From Paraspadella gotoi (Eukaryota > Chaetognatha): DNA of 64,000 nt. Numbering within the stretch: position 1 is the first letter of the stretch; each line of letters starts with the position of its first letter. The notes under the pieces were generated by a model that was given only the letters and a program-made list of their open reading frames with translations, had not been told where the DNA came from and ran no database searches. The stretch covers positions 23,982,411 to 24,046,410 of the forward strand of contig CM119266.1 of NCBI GenBank assembly GCA_051294375.1, written 5' to 3'. Positions 48,594 to 61,057 of the stretch are shown here, piece after piece. A program made the translations under genes and the position numbers.

Positions 48594-48786
48594 GGCGATT
48601 TTGACTGAATGTCTTCAGGCCTTTCACCCTTTATCTCTCACAAGGAGAGTGGAAGACAAAAGGACAACCCGACCCTGGCGAAAACAAAAAAACAATTTCC
48701 TACGACATGAAGGACGAAATGACGAACCGCTATCCTTCGAGAAAAAAAAAACACGAAATCGATCTCAGACAAGCGTCCACGCGCTC

Positions 48787-48803
48787 GAGCGTATTTAAAT
48801 AGT
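48787..48803 (-). promoter_or_regulatory. possible TATA element of the collagen gene
   Basis: On the minus strand CTATTTAAATACG lies about 200 bases upstream of the collagen ATG, in CpG-rich surroundings (GCGCTCGAGCG next to it). The distance allows a 5' leader of about 170 bases. It is a plausible core promoter from spacing and sequence only. Confidence 0.3.
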
Positions 48804-49102
48804 CGAAAAATTCGTAAATCCAATATATTTCGCGTTTTTACATCTCGCAAATCGAAGCTTTTTGGGTTTTTTTTTTTTCCTCGAGTTCGTTCAATCGAGA
48901 AAAACGAAAGGAAAAGAGCGAAAGGTTTTTCGATTAAAATTGTTTGATTTTAGTTTTCTTCGCGTTTTTCAAAGTTTTTCGCTTTTTCTTTTTAAATTTT
49001 TTTTAAAAATCCGTAATCCGAGAGCTTTGGACTTTTCTTCCTGATTTTCTGGATTTTCTTTTTTTGTTTTTTTTTACGGGGCCGAGCGCTGGCCCGATTT
49101 AC

Positions 49103-49261
49103 TGTGGACGGCGGCTCAAAAACTCTCAAAATCTTCATCCAAATCTCTAGGGATGCGTCGTCTTCGTCGAACACTTCCTCGTCGTTTTCGTCGTCGTCGT
49201 CGTCGATCTCATCGTCGACGAATCTCAGCCAGTCGAGAGAGAATTCAGCCGGGGTGAACTC
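49103..49261 (-). CDS. acidic coding exon of an unknown gene
   Basis: Minus-strand exon of exactly 53 codons between CTTCTTAG and a GTAAAT donor. It reads EFTPAEFSLDWLRFVDDEID, then an Asp/Glu run, then ASLEIWMKILRVFEPPST. Composition outside the acidic run is that of a folded protein (Trp, Leu, Phe, Ile), unlike the simple-repeat frames nearby. It lies about 510 bp upstream of the collagen start on the same strand, so it is either an upstream gene or, less likely, an upstream exon of the collagen transcript. I do not recognise the family. Confidence 0.4.
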
Positions 49262-49284
49262 CTAAGAAGAGAGGGGGAGAGAGA

Positions 49285-49287
<3 letters not shown>

Positions 49288-49364
<77 letters not shown>

Positions 49365-49448
49365 ATAAAGAGACAAAAGAATAATCGATTAGGTAAGAAA
49401 AAGTAACTAATATGTAATAAAAAAAAGTAATTAAAAAAAAAAACAGAA

Positions 49449-49482
<34 letters not shown>

Positions 49483-49565
49483 GAAAAATAAAGAGAGAAA
49501 AGAATAATCGATTTATTAAGAAAAATTAACTAATATGTAATAATAAAAGTAATTTATAAAAAAAC

Positions 49566-49627
<62 letters not shown>

Positions 49628-49655
49628 GAGAGAGAGAGACAGAGAGAGAGAGAGC
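49288..49655. repeat. compound (GA)n plus ~120 bp tandem minisatellite
   Basis: GA tracts at 49288-49355, 49453-49480 and 49568-49655 alternate with two copies of a ~95 bp A-rich spacer (AAAGAATAATCGATT…AACTAATATGTAATA…AACAGAAA). The period, GA tract plus spacer, is about 115-125 bp and is present twice. Confidence 0.85.
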
Positions 49656-50329
49656 CCTAGCGATCGGCGGCGGGGCGATTAGAGTTGAACTCGATTTTGC
49701 AACATTAAGATAAAGAAATATATGAGAGTGGCTTGTATGTAATTTTTTGTTTTGAAGGAAAACAGTAGTAGTGCTTATTTACTCGACGAAATCCGTATTC
49801 AGACTATTTTCGAAGAGAGAAAATTAATAAATACATAACCATAGTAATATTTAATAATGATGACAACGTTAGGCTAAAAATTACTTTCGCGTTCCAATCC
49901 AGATGTTATAATCCTGTAGTGGCAAATAACCCTGACGCCATCACACAGCGAAGGCGGAGCGCTGTGACTCTAACGTGGCGCAGTTTTTAAACTTCGCCGG
50001 CTTTTTTTTTTCCTCTTTCGGAGCGGCTGCTTTTACAGTGAAAATTTTTGGCCCTTCGTAAAAATTCGAAACACCGCAAAAACAAACATCCGAAAAGAAA
50101 AAAAAGTTTAAAAAAGTGAAAAATTATCGAAGGAGGGAAAAAAAGTGGATGGCATTCGTTCCCTTTTTTTCTTTTTTAACTTCGATCCTTTTTTCTTTCT
50201 CTTTCCTTTTTTTTTCAGTTTATTCGCTAACTTCGTTCAAGATGCACTCGAGTATAAAAACTGTGGCTTTCAAAAAGTCAAAACCCAGTTATCCACAGGA
50301 AGTAGGGACGATGGAGTTGGATAGAGAGG

Positions 50330-50416
<87 letters not shown>

Positions 50417-50737
50417 AGAGAGAGACAGAGAGAGAGAGAGAACCCGAAAATCCTAAAATCTGACGGGGGTTATTCAAAGTATTCCGCTCGTATTTTATGG
50501 GTGTTACCTCAACCCAAATTACGTTTGGCCAGTTACAGATCGAGTTGCCGTTCGCGACTTTTATTCACATCGCCTCAAAATGGCTGACGTTCGAAATCTT
50601 AAGTTTTTTAACGTCGTCAACCAAAGTTGTGACAGAAGAAGTGATAGAAATTAGCAGAGAGGGATATTGTGATATTGCGCAGAGTATTTGTATCCTGAAA
50701 ATGGTTAGTTGGATATGAAAGAAAGAGGGAAACACAG

Positions 50738-50810
<73 letters not shown>

Positions 50811-50903
50811 GGAATAGGGAAACGAGACGAGAGAGCATTCCCGAGACAGTGGCGATAGAATCGGGAAGTCGGAATTCCTTTACTCTAAAAACAAATACTT
50901 AGC

Positions 50904-50986
<83 letters not shown>

Positions 50987-51580
50987 CTCTCTCTCAATCC
51001 TTCTTTAATTTAAGCCCTTGAGCGTTCTGATTTCCGTGAGCAAAAATCCTTCATCTCCAAGTTTTGCTTTAATCATTTTCTGCTCTTTTGTTTACAAAAG
51101 TAAATAAACAAACTCGTCGAAAGAATCGTTCCGCTTCGCCCCGTGGAAATACGAGTCTACGAGACGCGCGCTTTTCACTCAACATTGTTTTTTCTTTGAG
51201 GCAATGTTTTAAAAATCCGCGTCTGAAAACAAACAAAAGAAAACAAAACATTTCTACCTCATCTTTTTTTAAGCTTAGAAAGAAATTATGCGGCAGGCAA
51301 TGAACTTTGAATTCTCTTTGTATCGTTTGTTGGAAGCCAAAAGACAAATCATAATCATACAACAAATTATTTTTTTCACTTTTGTTTTCACCTATTACCT
51401 TATTTCTTTCACTTTTACTATCTCTCTCTCGCTCGTTCCTTCTCTATCTCTCTCTTTTTCTGTAACATCTGGCATTCATCCTCAGGAAACTGAGTTTCAA
51501 GAAAGTAAACATTTTCTCCTTCAAATCCCATCATGCCTAAGCCATGAATACAGATGAGAAAGGGAGAGAGAGATAGAAAA

Positions 51581-51637
<57 letters not shown>

Positions 51638-51845
51638 TTAAAACGTTAAAACAGGAATATAACTCCGCCAAATATCAATCTGAATTGCCAAAAGAGTCTC
51701 GTTTAAACTAACCCCGCCCTGTTAAGTTACAGGTAAACGTTTCTTTTTCTCTCTGACATTATTTCTGTTGAGCCCAGAAAATCGTCGGCTTCTAAATGTC
51801 CTCGGGTAGAGATGGTTTTGATGACGGAAAGGAATTTTGGTGAAA

Positions 51846-51897
<52 letters not shown>

Positions 51898-52220
51898 CTA
51901 TCTCTCAACAACAATAACGTTATCATTTCATCTGCAGAAAGTCTGTCACTTATCGTATCTACAGGGAAATGTAATTGATGCGCGAGCTAACTAGCATTTA
52001 ACTTTGGGCTAAAAATAAGCTTTTTAAAACAGTGGCAGCCGACTGTTTCATGACGAAGTTGTTCTTATATTTACTTTTTCCCTCAAATAAGCCGATTAAA
52101 TTTCTCTCTCTTTAATTCTTCTTTTTATCATCCGCAAAACTTTTTTTTTTTAATTCTAATTTTAATTTTATTTAAATTTCGGTTTTCTAAAAATATATAT
52201 TCTCCAAAAATTCCTTCTCA
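49656..52220. other. microsatellite-rich intergenic sequence
   Basis: GA tracts at 50330-50440, 50740-50808 and 51570-51635; CT tracts at 50908-50995 and 51849-51890. A 73-codon + frame at 50497-50718 (PFATFIHIASKWLTFEILSF inside) has ordinary composition but no splice or domain support. A GC-richer patch near 49910-50040 may be regulatory. No firm gene. Confidence 0.5.
50740..50995. repeat. (GA)n facing (CT)n, hairpin-capable
   Basis: A 69 bp GA tract (50740-50808) and an 88 bp CT tract (50908-50995) lie 100 bp apart in complementary orientation. They could pair into a long stem-loop. Confidence 0.85.
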
Positions 52221-52223
52221 AGT

Positions 52224-54633
52224 TTAGGTTTGAAATCCGGGCTCGAAACCGCGATGACCCATCGGCGTAAATAGTATAAATCCGAAAATTTGTCCTGGCT
52301 CGAGGCGATATTCTTTTAAACGTAACAGAACAAAATTTGAGTGAAAGTTGACTCTTCTTATCAGCAGAAACAACAACAACTACAATAACAACGACGACGA
52401 CAACGAAAACAACTGGCAAATGCGATACAAGGGTGAATGAATCGGAGAGTGGGTCGCGTCGAGAGGCGAAACCTGGTCTGGGAAAAGAATCACCCTCTGG
52501 GTTTTGAAGGGGGAGTCCTGGAGTAGACGGGGGTGGCGGTGGGGGCGGCTGGAGCGGCTGGAGTGGCTGGAGCGGCGAGGAGGCGTGTGGCGACTGGAGT
52601 GGGGGTTTATACTTGAAAAGGAATATAAATCTAGAAGGAAAAAAGTGGGATAATAAATTATAAGTATAAATTAAAATGAAACTTTCGTTGTAAATTAGCC
52701 ATTTGACCAATTTGTATGTTTGTTTAACAGAGAGTTGGTCGAGTGAATTGTAATAGTTGGCTCGTTAAAGGGGGATGATCTGTATGGATTTCCCCGGGTC
52801 TACAGAGAACGAACGTAATGGTTTTTAGTTACGACAAAGTTTTACCAATAACAAGAGCGACTCGGGTCACTGGGGAAAATCCCAAAACGCGGGGAAATTC
52901 AAAAATTCGCCGGAAACGCGAGGTGAAAACGCGAGTGGGGGGAGGGAAGATAGTGGGAGGACGTAAACCGGGGAGGGGGGTGGGGGAGACAAAGGGGGGA
53001 TCTATCGGGGAGGTCGCTTTGCCGGCGATAGAAAGAGACGCTTCGTTATGAATTGTCTGTCAAAATGAACATTGTTTTTTTTTCTCAATTCTTAACGAAT
53101 AGGTCGCACTCAAATTCTTCATTAACGGAAGAAGACATTATTGTTAGAAATTATAATGGAGAGGCTCGGATGGTTAGCGAGAACGAGAACGGTTTTATTA
53201 AGGAGGGTAATTCGATACAATAGATATAAAGATAGCATCTTCCTCGTCGTCGTCGTCGTCGTCCCCAAGTGGATTGCCGACGGGATCCCTAGAAAAGATG
53301 GAAAATAACGATAAGACCAATAACTCGGTTAAATGTGAACTCTGAAAATTTTGTTTCATTGTGAGTTACTTTTTTTTTTTTTACTATAGTTACATTAAAC
53401 TCTAAATTAGAGGGGCGACATTCTTGTTGAAACATTGATTGTTTCACCATGAATCGGTCAATGAAATCGATTAGAAAGGAGAAAACGAGATAGGAAAAAA
53501 AAAGTTTTGTTATAAAATTTGGTTGGAAATGACGTGTTTCCCAGTCCGGAGGAGAAAACTAAATAGCTGGCCATCAAATTTTAAACGCTAAGTTGGATTC
53601 GGAAGTGTTCTGCGTTTCCTATCACTATCGAAGTCAACACTACGTGGAAAATTACAATATTATTTGCAAAAATTAAATTAGTATAATACTTAGGAATTAT
53701 CTTTATTCATGAGGAAGTCCAACTGTGAAATATTTTGAGATCATGTACGTGGACAACCCTCTCCAACTCTTCAAGTTCAAACCTGACTGATTAAGCATCG
53801 AGAATGTCAAATCAAGCGTCAGGTGACGCGACCCCCGAGTTAGACACCGACGCGAAGGATGGTAGAATAGTGACCCGGGAATCGCGACCCCTGGAATGAG
53901 AAAGTGACCGCACTTCTCCGAGGCTGCGGGCGGGATGAGGGGGCGGATCCTGGAGTCATAATAGAGGAGTGATTGGCAGAGGTGGCTGCTTCTAATAAAT
54001 AGAGATTTAAAAGGAAGATTGACCGAGAGAATAACGTGTACAAATAAATCCGAGAATTTCCTTGACTCTGTTATGTTTTATTTCACCAGTGATTTCGAAA
54101 GTAAAGTATTTCCTAGGTTTACAATTACTTTTGGCAAATAATTTTTTTCCCTCAGAGACGTGCATAGTTTCGTTTTATGTTTTCCTTCCTCTCCTTTTTC
54201 AATTCAAAACTGGCATGCATTTTTTTCATTAATTTTCAAAATAAGAAAAAAATAAAAAGAAAGTATTTGAAAAATTAATACAAAATAATTAAAATTCAAA
54301 TTAAGTTCGAAATGTTTTGTTTTTTTTTAGATTGAGTATGCGAACTTTAAAACCGATTCTCCTTTCTTAAAAATAAGCATCCCCGCACTACGAAATTGAG
54401 AAATAAAACAAAATCGTAAAATATTGCTTTTTTTAAAATTTTTTTTAGCGATATATATCGGTCTGAGGGGCGGGCATTATGCGGAGAAAAACCCAAGTTC
54501 CCCGCAGAGAAAATCAAATTCGACATTAGAATATTTAAATTCGGGACGCCCAAACATTAATGGGTTTTTTAAACCTTTTCACCGCCTTTCTATCGAGTGG
54601 AGATGAAGACTCAAAAAATGCCTGGGCACAAAG

Positions 54634-54701
<68 letters not shown>

Positions 54702-55057
54702 TTTTATTCCTGCTTACTTTCACTTCAGGGTAACAAACAGGGTAACTCATAAACCACAAAAAGTAAATGCTCATTGCTGAATTTCGGTATCTGAAAATTC
54801 TTCCTCAATAAATTATTTCTAACCACTAATACGTGTTTGAAAATCGGTCAAAGATCCCCTGACAACACACCGGTTTTCCCATTTTTAACTGACACCGTCT
54901 GAGGTGCTCCGTCCCAACTCCCACCTCCCACCTCCCTCGACCCATACCCACCTCATATCTCGGGGACGTGGCCAAGTTTATGACTCTAGCTTCGGGTCAA
55001 ACGTTCGCTCGCCAGGATTCCCCTACTTTTCACACGTACATGTTTTTATCGAGCACA

Positions 55058-55123
<66 letters not shown>

Positions 55124-55130
55124 CTCTCAC
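52224..55130 (+). repeat. 2.9 kb duplicated segment, clean copy
   Basis: From TAGGTTTGAAATCC to the CT tract at 55060-55120, this segment recurs at 61058-64000 with dense single-base indels. It holds no defensible gene. The 180-codon minus frame at 52168-52710 is Pro/Val/Leu low complexity from CTCC-like and (GTT)n repeats. It includes a CT tract at 54640-54700 and a GC-rich patch at 52820-53040. Confidence 0.85.
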
Positions 55131-56905
55131 TTTCTATTTTTTCTTTCTTTCATCGTTCTCCTTTCGCTTAATTATTCTAATTTTTAAACTAAGAGTACTA
55201 AAATTAGCTGCATTTGATTAATTAGGTAAAAATATGTTAAGACTTAAGAACTACAGATAAATTTTATTTTTTTCTTTCTAGACCCACTTCACCTTGGACT
55301 GATTTTTAAAAGGGAAAACAACCATGTCGTCGCGAGTTGTGACAACGTACAATCGAGAAATATGATTGGACGGTTAGGCTTTTTCTTCCAATCAGCAATC
55401 TCCTTGACTTTCCCACCGCCTACGGGCTGAGGGGGCGCAGGAAGGAAGCGCAGCTAAGAATTTTCTTCTTTTTGAAAAAAAAAAAAAAAACTTTCATCTT
55501 TTCGAAGAAAAAAAGTTTTAGAAAAGTAGGAAGACCGATGAAAATCTTTTTTTGTTCTAATTTTCAAGTTTAATGAAAGAAATGCTCACACGTGTGTCTG
55601 TCTGGGGCGTCGGCTCTTTTTCTAGTCTTTCGAGGCCCGAAGTAAACAGTTCCAAAAATGAGGGCCGAACCAGTGATCACAGATTCTTTCTCCCACATTT
55701 CACTTCTGTTCTCACTGAACTTGAACGAAGTAACTTAACATCCTAGTCACTTTATGGTCACAGTTGTTGCCTCACGTCAAGGGGATATTTTTGAATTATG
55801 TATATATATTTTTTGTTCATTTGCTTTTTCAAGGATGTGGAATCAAAACCAGAAGTTTATTGAGTTTTTGTAAAAGTTTAACATCCTAGATTCCGTCCAA
55901 ATACCAAAACAAACGGATTGAATTTTTCCTTCGGCAGAGGGAATGTGAAATTTTTTTCCCCCTCTGAATGAAAAGTAGCCTCTTTATTCAGCCAAAGGCG
56001 ATTCACTCTTTTTTTTTTAATTCTATTTCTTTGAACATTGTTGATTTAAGGGGCTTAACTATTCTAAAATTAAAAAGAATGCGTTAAAACATTCCCTATC
56101 TGTTTCTGAGTAGAATATTTCCTCTAATCATTAAATCTTTAAACTAATGACGTGAGCAGAGTTCAGAACCAGAAACTAAGATCGATGAGAAGCACCGGCT
56201 GTTTTCGGCGAATTTCAGTACGCCGGGATCTGGAACCGGTTTGAGATCGAGGCACCGGGCTTGCATTCGAGTTTGTTCGTCTGAACGGCGAAATCGGCGC
56301 GTCGAAATAAACAAACAATCATTACGTCAAAGAAACAAATAAACAAACAAAAACATTTCCCAAGAAAAGTATTCGTTTCAGTTTTAAAAATTTCAAAGAT
56401 AGGGGACTGGTAGTATCCGCCGAAATTTTTATTTTTTATCTGCCGAAAAAAACAAGAAAATTTGGCTTTTTCCTCCAAAAAATTTATTGCTCAAAATATA
56501 TTAAAAGATAAGACTTGTATTTCAATATTTAGGTAAAACTTACAAAGATCAGTTTAACAATAAAGCAAAAAATTAAATATGCTAATTTAGTATTTTTTTA
56601 TTTTTTGTGATTCACATATAGTACAAAATAATATCATTTTACTTCCCATTTATACTTATAATTTTATTCTTTGTAGATTTTGCTCAAGAGGAGAATCATA
56701 GTCAAAAGAACGTTCATAGTTTAGCTCTTTTCACTTTAGTTACCAATCAACGTAAAACTGACGTTTGATTGGGACTGATTCAATGTTAAAGGCCATTCTT
56801 TGAATCAGGAAAAAAATCGTAAGCAGAAATTGATTCACTGTTTCACTGTCTTACAAATCGTCGCTTAAAGAGACAAACTGCATCATTTTCAAGTGACGAC
56901 CTGCA
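55131..56905. other. upstream region of the racemase-like gene
   Basis: No gene seen. At 55361-55395 GATTGG and CCAATC, an inverted pair of CCAAT boxes, lie about 25 bases apart in a CpG-bearing patch, a common promoter arrangement. The rest is AT-rich with poly-A and poly-T runs. A small CpG-rich stretch at 56200-56310 is unexplained. Confidence 0.4.
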
Positions 56906-59900
56906 ATGGAACTACAAGATGAAGAAAAGGACGGGGCTAAAGTTGACCTGAATCGAATCGTTAAAGCGAAGCAAAGAATCTCCTCATTCGTCCACTTTAC
57001 TCCCGTCTTCACCAATCAAACGCTGGACAAGATTGTCGCAGAAGACGGTAGGTTTGGAAGACCGTGTGCCGCTTTGGGAAAGTTGAGACACATTCCTTGC
57101 TTTGGACTTTCCTAAATCCTAACTATGAGGGCCGTAAAATTTTACTACGCACACAAACCTACAAGCATCGCCGAGACTAGCTTTTAAAAATAATTTTCTT
57201 TTTTTTCCCCAAAAACAATCTTAAACTTGTTTCAGGTCCTCCAGAAATCGAGATTTTTTGCAAAAGCGAATTTCTCCAGAAAACTGGTTCCTTTAAAGTA
57301 CGAGGTTCGCTCAATTCCGTCTTGGCTCTGAAAGGTATTAATTAATCTATTTATATATCTATATAATATCTATCTATATAATCTAGTTTATCAATTATCG
57401 ACAATTTTTTTTTTATTCAATTTTTTTTAATACTCAAAAATATCTGAAGAGGCCTTCAGTGACTGTCTCAGCCTCACAGACTTCGGGGATCAGACTAATC
57501 CTTTAAAAACATTTAGTGGTAAAAGAGTAAAGCCTCTTCGTAATTAAACTTAATTTTTAACTCTCAATTCCTCCAACGCCCTTTTCTCTCCCCCCCCCTT
57601 CTCCGTCCAGAGCGCGAATCCTCCTTCGACGCCGACAACCGCTCCCGCGGCGTCGTCACCGAAAGCAGCGGCAACAACGGCGCCGCGTTGGCGTGGGCGG
57701 CGTCCGTCGCCGGGTATCCCAGCGTCGTTGTCATGACTCCCGGCAGTTCCGATTACAAGAAAACGTTGATAGGTGAGAATGGAGGTTTTCGAGGTATTTG
57801 ATTTTGTTTATTGTTGTTTATTATTGTTTATTGTTGTTTATATCGTTCTTATTGTGTTATTGTTGACCTTTGTGTCGCCAATTGATCATTTTCGTAGGCA
57901 AAGTCGGCATTCGGCAATTTACAGTCCAAATAAACAGTATCAACAACTGAAAAACAACAACAACTCCTCCAACAGGTTCGTACGGCGCCGAGATCGAAAT
58001 GACGCCGGAAGCGACGACGACGGCTCGAAAGGACGCCGTCAAACGCGTCGTCGAAACGAGAAACTTCGCCGCCATCTACGACGACGACGAACTCATTGCT
58101 GGACAAGGGACGATGGGGCTGGAGCTGTTGGAACAGGTTGGAGCGAGGATAGGGGTTGAGATGGGGCTGGACCGGGTGTTAATATAGAAACGGCAGGGAA
58201 AAGGAATCGAACCTTCAAATAAAACTGTCCGAGGCGACGCTTTCTCTCGATCGGATATACGCGTCGCTCTTTATCGTTTCTTAAAACTACTAAAGCTACA
58301 ACAACGATTTTTTTTGGGGGGGGTTTCCTTTTTCAGACCGTTATCCATAGCTATATTTATTTTTATGCTTTCATATGCAAATTTATTTAAACATTCCGTG
58401 GTTTATAACATCATCAACAAGGACAACAGCGCAAACAGTAAACGATAAACGTCCTTCCCTGCGAATGTAAGCGATATATCCCCTTTTTTTCGAGAGCGAA
58501 ATTGTAAATTCTTCAAAGTGTCCCCTTTGACGCGGACGATTCCCGCGCCCTCTTCTCGTAAAAATATCACCTCTTTGACGTCGTTGAGCGGATATAAATC
58601 CCTCGGCCCGACGTCGACGTCCGAAAAAAAAAGTAAACAAACAGAAGGGAATCGAGGAGACTGGGTCAGAGACCTGGCCTGACTTGAGGAGATTCGGGGA
58701 AGGATATAGGACGCTTGAGTTTTTTAGTAGTTTATTATTATTTAAAATTTTTTATAAGAATATTTTGGCCAGAGATAACGTCAAAAAACAAGTAATCTAC
58801 AATTTAATACGGCGACGTTGAAATTTCTAAAAATATAGACGGGCAACGCCAAAAAAAGTTTTGGGTTATTATTTCCTTCGCAACTGAAAGTCAAATCAGA
58901 CCGACCTGTAGTCGGGCATTGCCTAAGTTCATCCCGCCTATAAGCATGACTCCTTCAGTTTTGACCCGGTGGCTCATTGACCACTAGGTACCGAGTTCAA
59001 TCCCAACCTGGTATCTACCGCCTTGGAGGCCTAGAAAACCCTCATGCCTGGTACCAGCCCAGGAGGAGAAAAAGGGAGAAAAAATGAAAGAGTCGATTCT
59101 CCGTGAAATGGAGATCTCCTTTTGTTTCGAGAAAAAAAAAAAGAGAGGCTACGGTAATGACGATTTAAATCTTTCGTTTTAACCTTCGAACTTTAGACTT
59201 TCCAAGGACGCATCTTCGAAATAAACGGACCGCTCTCTCTTTCGAAGGGACGGACTCTTCGAATTAAGTAGAGCGAACACAGTTTTTTTTTTCGTTTTGG
59301 AATGTTTTCTTTTTTGGCCCGTTCGTTAGAGGATCGAACCTAAAAAAAAATAGATGCTGTTACTCGATTTGTGGACTCGGGATTCGATCCAGGGTCGAGC
59401 CGTGCCGGTTATGTATGAATTTCTTTTTTCTATTATCTTTTGTTTTTTTTGTTTTTTTTTTTTGTGAGTCGTTCAAAGAAGAAAGTTTACATCATATTTG
59501 GATTACGGACCAGGCAATGAATGACGACAACCCCAACCCGAGATGCTGCTGCGATGTTCTCTCAAAAAAAAATCTCCGGGGTCTTTAGGCGCTAATGAGG
59601 GGAAAAGTCTCCTCGTTATCTGTTTCCAGGCGGAGATTAAAAGTTGAGACTTGAGACGAGTCTTCGGTGGTGATGAGAGCTTAAAAGCGACGAGAGATTC
59701 TGGACTGAAAACTGTTAAGGTTCACAGTTGTTTCTAGTTTCGCTTGACGGCTCATCTTTCAGTAGGCTTGGAAGACGGTATGAACAAACAAAGGGGGAAA
59801 AGAAGGGACAATGTAATCGTATTTATAAATACGAAGATATTTCTTTAATAAGAAACTTCGCCAATTAAAATATAGGTCCATTTCTTAAAAAAAAAGAATA

Positions 59901-60274
59901 AATAAATAAAAAAAATAAAAAAATAAAGCGAAAACTTAGCAATTATTCATTCAACCTGTGGTAAAATGTGTCCGAAAATTTAAGGGTTTACTCTCGACTA
60001 AAACCATACTTTTTTTGTCTTTAAAACTTTAATTATTCATTCATTTCTTTCCCTTATTTTTCGCTTTCTCCTTTGCTCACTATTCACTCAAACCGTCGCC
60101 CTGTCAGCTCACCTTGCCGCCTTCACGATGGTTTCACCCACGCATCAATCTCTCTTACCCTCGTTCATTACCCTCCCTTCTCCCTCCCTCGCCCCTCGCC
60201 AGAAAAATGCTTTCTCAACCAGTCGGTGATAATGAAAGGACGCATTCTTCGCTCGACCGTTGCGGAGTCACGCC

Positions 60275-60353
<79 letters not shown>

Positions 60354-61046
60354 AGAGAGAAGAAGAGAGAGAGAGAGTGACGAGGAATAGAGATGGAAAG
60401 AGAGGTAGGCAGGAAGGTAGGAAGGGAGAGGGTGAGGGGAGAAGGAATAAAGGTAGAAAGATAGAAGNNNNNNNNNNNNNNNNNNNNNNNNNNNNNNNNN
60501 NNNNNNNNNNNNNNNNNNNNNNNNNNNNNNNNNNNNNNNNNNNNNNNNNNNNNNNNNNNNNNNNNNNNNNNNNNNNNNNNNNNNNNNNNNNNNNNNNNNN
60601 NNNNNNNNNNNNNNNNNNNNNNNNNNNNNNNNNNNNNNNNNNNNNNNNNNNNNNNNNNNNNNNNNNNNNNNNNNNNNNNNNNNNNNNNNNNNNNNNNNNN
60701 NNNNNNNNNNNNNNNNNNNNNNNNNNNNNNNNNNNNNNNNNNNNNNNNNNNNNNNNNNNNNNNNNNNNNNNNNNNNNNNNNNNNNNNNNNNNNNNNNNNN
60801 NNNNNNNNNNNNNACGTATTGTATATTTACGACTGTTAATAATAATAATTGTAAGAAACATCTCAGGTCCCGGACCTGGACGCCGTCCTCGTTCCGGCGT
60901 CGTCCGGCGGGATGTTGGCCGGCGTCGCCATCGCCGTCAAAAGCCTCAAACCGGAAGTGAGAGTCTATGCGGTGGAACCGAAGGGGAAGAACACGGAAGC
61001 GTCAATGAGGAAGGGAAGGAGAATGTGGAAGAACGAGTGCAATTAA
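56906..61046 (+). CDS. SRR: serine racemase-like PLP enzyme, 3' end missing
   Basis: Exons 56906-57047, 57236-57334, 57611-57772, 57976-58136 and 60867-61046 join in phase to 247 residues (human SRR has 340). Fold-type II PLP signatures: KTGSFKVRG with predicted Schiff-base Lys68; SSGNNG 99-104, the cofactor/substrate loop that is SSGNHG in vertebrate SRR; IAGQGT; ASSGGMLAG 199-207 at the phosphate-binding glycine loop; SLKPEVRVYAVEP. Family members racemise L-serine to D-serine or deaminate serine/threonine; which reaction holds here cannot be told. The last ~90 residues are missing: after 61046 the sequence becomes a duplicate of 52.2 kb. Intron 4 (2.7 kb) contains 346 N and its donor GTTGGA is weak. 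The stop at 61044 may be an artefact of the join. Confidence 0.85.
58895..59060 (+). mobile_element. possible second SINE family, tRNA-like
   Basis: GGTGGCTCATTGACCACTAG followed about 20 bases on by GAGTTCAATCCC looks like an A box/B box pair of a pol III promoter, within a GC-richer segment unlike its surroundings. It has no second copy in the window and is not similar to the SINE at 3.3 and 11.6 kb. It lies in intron 4 of the racemase-like gene. Confidence 0.35.
60277..60380. repeat. (GA)n microsatellite
   Basis: Interrupted GA tract inside intron 4, just before the large gap. Confidence 0.95.
60468..60813. other. assembly gap, 346 N
   Basis: The only gap here that is not 25 N long, so probably an estimated size. 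It sits in intron 4 of the racemase-like gene, and an additional small exon could be hidden in it. The flanking residues (LLEQ then VPDL) join smoothly in phase, so none is required. Confidence 0.99.
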
Positions 61047-61057
61047 GAGAGAGATTT

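Noticed and set aside
49288-49655. CRISPR-like alternation of repeat and spacer
   Set aside because: The repeats are simple GA tracts of varying length and the spacers are alike; the genome is eukaryotic.
52168-52710. 180-codon minus frame with poly-Pro and poly-Val
   Set aside because: Low-complexity translation of CTCC-like and GTT repeats; the duplicate copy at 61 kb destroys the frame.
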